Made by a program: the position numbers and the translations under genes. From assembly GCA_030549495.1 (NCBI GenBank), contig JAUIRK010000824.1:124001-188000 (forward strand): a stretch of 64,000 nt of DNA. The letters are read 5' to 3'. Under the pieces are notes generated by a model, which saw only the letters and a list, made by a program, of their open reading frames with translations, had not been told where the DNA came from and did not search any database. The first letter of the stretch is position 1. The number at the start of each line of letters is the position of its first letter. The DNA comes from Nectonema munidae. Taxonomy: Eukaryota; Nematomorpha; Nectonematoida; Nectonematidae. Positions 58,291-64,000 of the stretch are shown here, piece after piece.

Positions 58291-59079
58291 GGCAGACTAA
58301 CTTATTTCGATCTAAAAGAGTAAAACTGAAAACCTAATTTTGACAAAGTTGCCCAAAAAATGGCAAATATTTTTCATGGATCACTAAAATTAAAAAAAAC
58401 CATTGAATATTAGCAGGTAAAATAAGGAAAATTTAGTTAAAATAAAATAGAGAAGATATTAATTTTGTTTATTTATTTAAATGCTAGTTAGTATATATAA
58501 AAATACATCTGTTAATTAACAACTCCAATTTTAAAATTCATCATCCATCTTCAGATACAATTCCATTTAATATATAACAAATACTTTGAAAGGCATATTT
58601 CATTGAACTATTTTCCCATCTAACTTGCAAAATATCTAAACAATATTTTATGCACTTCAAATTAGGTTGGATATCCGCATCTCCATTTGAAAAATCAATC
58701 AATTGATCTCGATAGGCAGATTATTCGCAAAAATTTTTACATCCTCTTAACATCCTCATCTGTGGATCATTTAAGTTTCAACATCCGCATTCACAATTTT
58801 CAAATATTTTTTTTTATATACAACAAAGTTTTTTTCAGATTTTAAATTTTTACTTTATCCACAATTTTTATAAGTATACGTCTTTAAGATAACATCTCTC
58901 TCTCTTTCTTCTCTCTAAATTTTTAAAAAGTATAGAACAATTCGAACATTTTAATTGAAAATTTAAGTGGGGTAAACACTTTTTATAATGATTGTATAAA
59001 CCTGACGTAGTTGTATATGTAAAATGTAATAATTGATTATTACATCCTTACACCGAAGAATTCCTGATCTCTCTAGATG
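58291..59079. other. Non-coding DNA, no feature recognised
   Basis: AT-rich with a TC run near 58895-58915. Confidence 0.45.
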
Positions 59080-59540
59080 AAAAAGTATTTCTTTGTGCGT
59101 AAAATGAGCTAGATGCGCCTAGTTAGGAGAAAGAGCTGCTAGCTAGGAAGGCGAGAGTGTAGGCAAGGCATTCAATACGAGAATATAAATAAGCTGAACA
59201 ACGGCGTTCCACAAGCACAAGCAAAGAAAGACTTTGTGTAGTGAAGCTTGATTGTGACTATTGTTGTTATCTCTTACTTCTTCGCATCTCAAGCTCTCTT
59301 TCTTCATGCGAAATTCATTGACATTAAATTACTCTCATTATTGTGTGTTTGATCCTTAATACTATTTATTATTGTTACTTTGTCTTTCATATTTCCTACT
59401 TTATGTTATCGATTAAGTCTTTTCCATTCTTGATTTTCCTCATTGTCATCAACCTCAGCGCACTCACTCATCCTGATCGCCATCCTTCTTCATAATGCAA
59501 TGATCAGCGCCATCACATCCATCCATCTTTTTTCCTAATC
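59080..59540. other. Less AT-rich host-like block
   Basis: Non-repetitive by eye, with CTAGCTAG-type words, CpGs and a TATA-like box. No coding frame beyond about 17 codons after the nearest ATG (59307). Possible promoter or enhancer DNA. Confidence 0.3.
59184..59190 (+). promoter_or_regulatory. TATA-like box
   Basis: TATAAAT followed by AAGC within a less AT-rich block. A start site would be expected about 30 bases on, near 59214. No initiator motif is obvious, so this rests on the TATA word alone. Confidence 0.2.
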
Positions 59541-60003
59541 AAAAACATCTCTGTGATTTTTATTTGTAAATAAATATTTTAATTAATTAGTTAAAAAGAA
59601 AACGCATTTTTCAAAAATTAAAATCAAATTCGATTCGATAAATCATTAACCTTAAAAAATTAATCCAATTACATATCAGAATTTATTGCAAAGATAAAAA
59701 TGAATGAAAAAAATTTAAGGTGATGTTAGAAAGGTGTTCCAGATTAAAGTTTCTCAAACTTAAAGCTGAACTATTTTGGCGGATTAAGTTTAGTTTAGTT
59801 TTTATTTTCACTTCTCACCAATTTAAAACTTATTTTATCTTCTCAAAATCAATTGAGACTTTTGAAACTTATTCGTTATCTCTACCCCTCCCCCTCTACT
59901 ATCAAAAAACGGTTTCTGCTTAACTTTATGAAAAAATGAACACTAAATTTTTATTAATTATTATTAAAAAAAATTTTTGATCTAAAAAAGAGTATCTTTT
60001 AAA
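59541..60003. other. Non-coding DNA, no feature recognised
   Basis: AT-rich. Nothing identified. Confidence 0.45.
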
Positions 60004-60113
60004 AGTAACTAACTAATTTTAATTACATCGCGGGGATTCGAACCCAAAGGCTTTGGATCCGTAGCGACGCCTCTACCTATCAGCCCTAAAGTTTTACCTT
60101 TCAAATATGCCAT
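60004..60113 (-). repeat. tRNA-Arg-like SINE, copy 1
   Basis: On minus: TAGGGCTGATAGGTAGAGGC (D-arm and A box), GCTACGGATCCAAAG (anticodon-loop region with ACG, as in tRNA-Arg), then GGGTTCGAATCCCCGCG (B box). Pairing of the acceptor stem is poor, so this is a tRNA-derived repeat, not a working tRNA gene. It is identical over 110 bp to 60814-60923. Confidence 0.8.
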
Positions 60114-60142
60114 ACAAACGATATCTAATGTAAAGAATCTAT

Positions 60143-60572
60143 ATTGGGTCCATTTTCTTTTCCTTTATATATAAACGATATATCCCATTCAAACCCATCA
60201 TTATATACTTTTTTGTTTGGAGACGACATTACCCTTTTATACTATTTATCTAATGTATCCCTCTCAAGTTGTGATAATCTTATTTCTAAACAAATATGTA
60301 CTGATTATAACTTAGTCAAAAATTGGTGTAATTTGAATGCCTTATTTATAAATAAAAAAATCTAAAGCTGTGAACTTTTCAAATCATAGAACTGTTGTTA
60401 AATTGGCAGTTGTTTGTTTTGAATTAGGTATGGAAGTGATTGATTAGTTCAATTATCTTGATTTATAAATAACAAATTGACCTGGAATCCCCATATAAAT
60501 TTCGTTGTAAGTAAACTCAACCAAGTTAATGGTATACTTAGAAAATTTTCAAATAACTTCTGTACTCAGGTT
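60143..60572 (+). pseudogene. LINE reverse transcriptase fragment
   Basis: GPFSFPLYINDISHSNPSLY then TFLFGDDITLLYYL is the RT block with the active-site box (FGDD where FADD is usual). It is followed by VKNWCNLNALFINKKK and, after a break, TWNPHINFVVSKLNQVNGIL. No endonuclease or tail is seen. Frame breaks make it dead. It lies between two identical tRNA-like SINE copies. Confidence 0.85.
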
Positions 60573-60577
60573 AAATT

Positions 60578-60813
60578 CAGAGGCGTAGCAGAGGGGGCAC
60601 AGGCCATTTTGCTCAGTTGACGACTCTCAACAACTGATATTATGCCAATACAACTGTAAAAGAAAGAGTTTTAAGAAGTCAACGATACTCAATGCTGCAT
60701 GAAAGAAAGAAGAATCCTATGCGTATTTCGTAACTGAAAGAGTATACAAAAAAAATGGTCAACAATGAAATCTTGAAATTTTTCTTCCAAAAAAATTAAT
60801 TTGTATTAATAAT
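60578..60813. mobile_element. hAT-like end (CAGAGGCGTAGC)
   Basis: CAGAGGCGTAGCAGAGGGGG resembles hAT ends of the CAGAGGCGTANC type. The other end is absent before the SINE copy at 60814, so it is truncated or interrupted. Confidence 0.4.
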
Positions 60814-60923
60814 AGTAACTAACTAATTTTAATTACATCGCGGGGATTCGAACCCAAAGGCTTTGGATCCGTAGCGACGCCTCTACCTATCAGCCCTAAA
60901 GTTTTACCTTTCAAATATGCCAT
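60814..60923 (-). repeat. tRNA-Arg-like SINE, copy 2
   Basis: Same 110 bp as 60004-60113 without a difference that I can see. It is cut off exactly where the hAT begins at 60924, so the match may continue beyond that element outside the window. Confidence 0.85.
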
Positions 60924-63900
60924 CAGGCCCGTAGCTAGAACTTTTCACTTGGGAGGGCTGGAAAAAAATTTAGGGGGGCTAAATATTTTTACAAAAAATT
61001 TTTTTATATTTGTGGTTTATCTTTCCTGCCTTCAAAAAAATGACTTTTTGAAAATTTTTTTATAAACAATAAGTGTCAAACTTTTACTTTACATGTTTTG
61101 AAAAATAAAACAATATTAAAATCAAAACAAAATTAATCTTCTTGACTTTTTTGAAAACTCTTTGCAAAATTCAATGAAATCAATGTTTTTCAACCTTTTA
61201 GATTCAAAACCAATCATTGAGAGATTCGCTTTGCGAGTACTCAACATTGTTCTCCTTTGTGGAGTGTCTATATTTGATAGAGTCGAAAATGATGACTCAC
61301 ATAAAGCTGTAGAACATGGGAAAGAAGCAAGGCTGGCAACAAAATTGTAAGTATCAGTGAAAACTTCTCTTTGCTCGTAAAGAACTTTCACAATATTTGG
61401 AATGGTAAACAAAACATTTTTTTTCTTCAGATAATTTTGCACCACTAATAACTCGGCTTCTGGAGGAATTTTGATAAGTTTGCTTATTTCTTGAAAGTTT
61501 TTAGTTTTGAAGCTTTCTGTTGATAGTTGAGTTATTATAGAAGCAATTTCTTTATACAAACATGAGTTTTGATTGAAGCGTTTTTCATATTCAGTTAAAA
61601 TGTGATCAATGGCGGAAAAAAATGAACTTTTGAGAACTAAAATAATTTTATCTAATCTTTGTCCAGTGGGACAAGTCACTATAACATTTTTAAGTCGAGA
61701 ACTAGAAAAAGTTTTTCTTTTCGAATTAACGTTTTCAATATTTTCTTTACCAATCATCTCTTCTCCAGTTTTCTTAACATCTTCAAAAACATATTCACTT
61801 CTTAGTTTTTTTATCTCAGCAAAAACGCTATCTGATATCTCCATTGCTGCAGCAAGATCAATTTCTCTTTTTTGGAAGACTTTATCTGCAGGTTGTATCA
61901 AACTTAAAACTTTTTCTACTAAAACGGCTGCAAATGTAAATTTAATGTTTGAAAGTGTTGAATAAAATCCTTTTGCTTCTACTACAATTCCACCATCTAT
62001 AGAAGCATCTCTGAGATTTATAATTGTTTTTAAAGTTTTTCTTATTTGACAAAATTCAGAGATGATAGCTTTTGTAGTTTGATAATGTCCGCTCCATCTT
62101 TGTTCTAATAATCTTTTCAAAGATATTCCATTATAATGTTTTGCAACTTTTGGACGTCGAAAAAAGGTATACAACGACTTACACTGATCGCAAAAGTCTT
62201 TGATAATTTTGTTATTACTAAAAGTGTCAATAATAATTAAATGAAGACGGTGATTTAGACAATGAACATAGGGAATTTTTCTTCCTAGTTTTTGTTGTAG
62301 AATTGCTTGTACTCCACCGTTGCACCCACTCATGACACTTGCTCCATCAAAACATTGAGAAAGAAGTTTTCCAGAATCGATATCAGTTTCGTTCAGAATA
62401 TCTATGCACTTTGAAGCAATTGAATTTGCATCGAGTTCATTATGATGAAGCGTAACAATGTCTAGCAATGATTCGTGAATTTTTCCATTTTTAACATAAC
62501 GGATACCGATTGATATATTCTCTGTATTAGTTTTGTCTCTTGTGCCATCCATCATAAGTGAAAAGTTACCTGAATCGCATTCTTTAATATTGTTTGCAAC
62601 AGAGTTTCTAACCATATAATGGAGAGTAGAAATAACTTCATTTTGCAGTTGTGGAGAAGTGTATTTTGCATTCTGTTGAACATGAGAATTAATTATTTCT
62701 TTTAAGGTGCCGTCTTTTTCAATAGTGTAGTCAAAAAGGTTATTGAAAAGACCTTCTTCCTTAGATATATCTTCGTTGAATGTTCCTCTGAAAGCCAATT
62801 GATTGCTTGCTAGAAATTTAATTACATCAAGAATTGATCTCAAATAATATCTATTTTTTTCTATTGCACCTCTGCAAACGAGAGTCGAAACAGAAGTGTC
62901 ATTTTCCAAACGATGCTTTTTCTCTTTCCAAGCTGCCATTGAGTCAAGGTGAGAGCATGATGCCTGATGTTTGAGAAATCCTTTGTTTCCTTCATTTGCT
63001 TTTTTCCAGTTAGAAAAGCCATTCAAAGTAAAAGCTGTGTCTCTTTGATTAATTTTGGCAAAAAGTCTACAGGGAAAGCAAAAAGCAGCGTCTTTCATAA
63101 CTGAGTATTCAAGCCAAGGATATAAATTGTACCAGTTTTTCTGAAATGAACGTGAATCCGAATTTTTTGGAAAATTTATAATTGGACACGATCTACTATC
63201 TTTACTTAAATCAGTAATACTATTATGTTCAACATTATCTTCACAGATTATTTCTTGATGTTCTTGTCGAAACTTCTTTGCAGGAAGAGAATCAAGATTA
63301 CTAGAGCTTGCTTCGCTTTTCTTATTTTTTTTTATTACAAATTTATCCATAAAATTCTGAAAGTGTTTAAATAGCTAAACAAATAATCATGAACTTACAC
63401 AGTATTAATTATATCATTTATTTATTTAAAAAATTTTTGGATAAAAATTGTGCATATTGTAACTATCACACTTCATTTAAACACTGAATTCATAACATTT
63501 TAAATTTTGTAATTATAAATTTATATCAAATTATTTTATTTTCTAAAAAAAGGGAATTTTGCTAAAAAAATAAGAAAAAGATCAATAACTGAAATTAGTT
63601 ACATATACATTTCAAAATCAAAATATAAAAATTAAATATAAAGTAAATAATAATTTGAAAAACTATTGAAAAACATAAATATAATAAAACTGAGAAATTT
63701 TTGTTTAATTTTTGCTCAAATATAAAAATACTTTCAATATATTAAATTTAAAAACCACTTGTAGCCATTGCAAAACTGTGACAGAAAAATATTGTTTTTA
63801 ATTATAAAAAAAGATAAATAAATAATATTGGATAAACAGTTAAATACAGTCAGAAGTCGCATTTAAACAGAGTCATAAAAAAAGGATAAAAATCCTATGC

Positions 63901-64000
63901 TATAAAAACAATGTTGAAGAAAAAATATAAAAGGGGGGCTTTCCATTTTAGTTAGGGGGGCTTTCTATATTATTTAGGGGGGCTCAGCCCCCCCTTGCCC
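60924..64000 (-). mobile_element. Apparently autonomous hAT element, right end outside window
   Basis: Left end CAGGCCCGTAGCTAG at 60924, with G/C-rich subterminal words TTAGGGGGGCT at 60970, 63952 and 63974. The window stops in GGGGGGCTCAGCCCCCCC, probably only some 20 bases before the right end. Inside is one full-length transposase frame on minus. The 8 bases before the left end are TATGCCAT, the expected target duplication. At least 3.08 kb long. Confidence 0.9.
61122..63350 (-). CDS. hAT-family transposase, TTF-finger type, full length
   Basis: 742 residues without interruption. Such proteins cut out and reinsert their element through a DDE RNase H fold after binding its ends in the nucleus. 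Order of parts: basic, charged N-terminus (1-60); TTF-type zinc finger about 70-140 with CFPC (C91, C94), H128, C132, H134; DUF4371-like region to about 330 holding D268 (SLMMDGTRD) and D335 (QCFDGASVMSG); CLNHRLHL (364-371) and QRWSGH (417-422), the family CxxH and RW motifs; an alpha-helical insertion to about 640; dimerisation tail with ALCESSFSTLSNI (682-694), E685 being the likely third acidic residue. Length is normal for this group. ATG at 63350 precedes DKFVIKKNKK and is the first in frame. No stop or shift is seen, so it may still be active or recently so. Confidence 0.95.
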   Translation of the reverse strand: MDKFVIKKNKKSEASSSNLDSLPAKKFRQEHQEIICEDNVEHNSITDLSKDSRSCPIINFPKNSDSRSFQKNWYNLYPWLEYSVMKDAAFCFPCRLFAKINQRDTAFTLNGFSNWKKANEGNKGFLKHQASCSHLDSMAAWKEKKHRLENDTSVSTLVCRGAIEKNRYYLRSILDVIKFLASNQLAFRGTFNEDISKEEGLFNNLFDYTIEKDGTLKEIINSHVQQNAKYTSPQLQNEVISTLHYMVRNSVANNIKECDSGNFSLMMDGTRDKTNTENISIGIRYVKNGKIHESLLDIVTLHHNELDANSIASKCIDILNETDIDSGKLLSQCFDGASVMSGCNGGVQAILQQKLGRKIPYVHCLNHRLHLIIIDTFSNNKIIKDFCDQCKSLYTFFRRPKVAKHYNGISLKRLLEQRWSGHYQTTKAIISEFCQIRKTLKTIINLRDASIDGGIVVEAKGFYSTLSNIKFTFAAVLVEKVLSLIQPADKVFQKREIDLAAAMEISDSVFAEIKKLRSEYVFEDVKKTGEEMIGKENIENVNSKRKTFSSSRLKNVIVTCPTGQRLDKIILVLKSSFFSAIDHILTEYEKRFNQNSCLYKEIASIITQLSTESFKTKNFQEISKLIKIPPEAELLVVQNYLKKKNVLFTIPNIVKVLYEQREVFTDTYNFVASLASFPCSTALCESSFSTLSNIDTPQRRTMLSTRKANLSMIGFESKRLKNIDFIEFCKEFSKKSRRLILF

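Noticed and set aside
60026-60090. tRNA-Arg gene on minus
   Set aside because: A box, ACG-containing loop and B box are recognisable, but the acceptor and anticodon stems do not pair well and a second identical copy with shared flanks lies 810 bp away. It fits a SINE better.
1-64000. CRISPR arrays, operons, riboswitches, bacterial mobile elements
   Set aside because: No regularly spaced identical repeats with unique spacers, and base composition and element types are eukaryotic throughout.

Overview
This is an AT-rich, intron-and-repeat type eukaryotic sequence with no operons and no bacterial features. Standard code, many A/T homopolymers, short microsatellites, tRNA-derived SINEs and a crowd of hAT, piggyBac and pogo-like DNA transposons suggest an invertebrate, most plausibly an arthropod. 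A caligid copepod would fit in base composition and repeat style, but I cannot prove the species from sequence alone.

Host genes are nearly absent. The one clear host piece is a terminal exon on the minus strand at 6339-6712 encoding a divergent homeodomain. It has no ATG and is easy to miss. A second, much weaker candidate is an acidic first exon at about 41405-41498 (minus). Several blocks that are less AT-rich and rich in microsatellites (about 480-780, 9120-9660, 16250-16780, 27460-28160, 41500-42260, 59080-59540) look unlike the repeats and may be regulatory or untranslated host DNA.

Repeats, left to right: two short hAT derivatives in opposite orientation (7687-8305 and 17025-17645); two elements with terminal inverted repeats (9.7-11.2 kb and 13.7-15.5 kb), the second built on short iterons; two near-identical 2.4 kb hAT copies with perfect 8 bp target duplications (20923-23304, inside a LINE, and 31082-33447); TTAA-flanked piggyBac MITEs near 24.4, 24.9, 28.4 and 45.4 kb; hAT MITEs at 26.1, 34.0 and 37.6 kb; a pogo/Tigger relic at 29.1 kb; a nest of hAT, SINE and piggyBac relics from 36.3 to 40.7 kb; a LINE of the CR1/L2/Jockey type at 46.0-47.4 kb with a related fragment at 51.1 kb; and a roughly 150 bp satellite present as two arrays (34.4 and 53.7 kb).

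At the right edge, 60924 to beyond the window, sits a young-looking hAT element with an uninterrupted 742-residue transposase on the minus strand. It carries a TTF-type zinc finger, both recognisable catalytic aspartates and a C-terminal dimerisation motif, and it is inserted at the end of a tRNA-Arg-like SINE. The window therefore reads as a gene-poor stretch, an intron or the flank of a homeobox gene, filled by successive waves of DNA transposons. I found no clear new multi-gene system. The homeobox exon, the intact hAT, the dispersed satellite and the one-sided deletion pattern between the two 2.4 kb hAT copies are the points most worth following.
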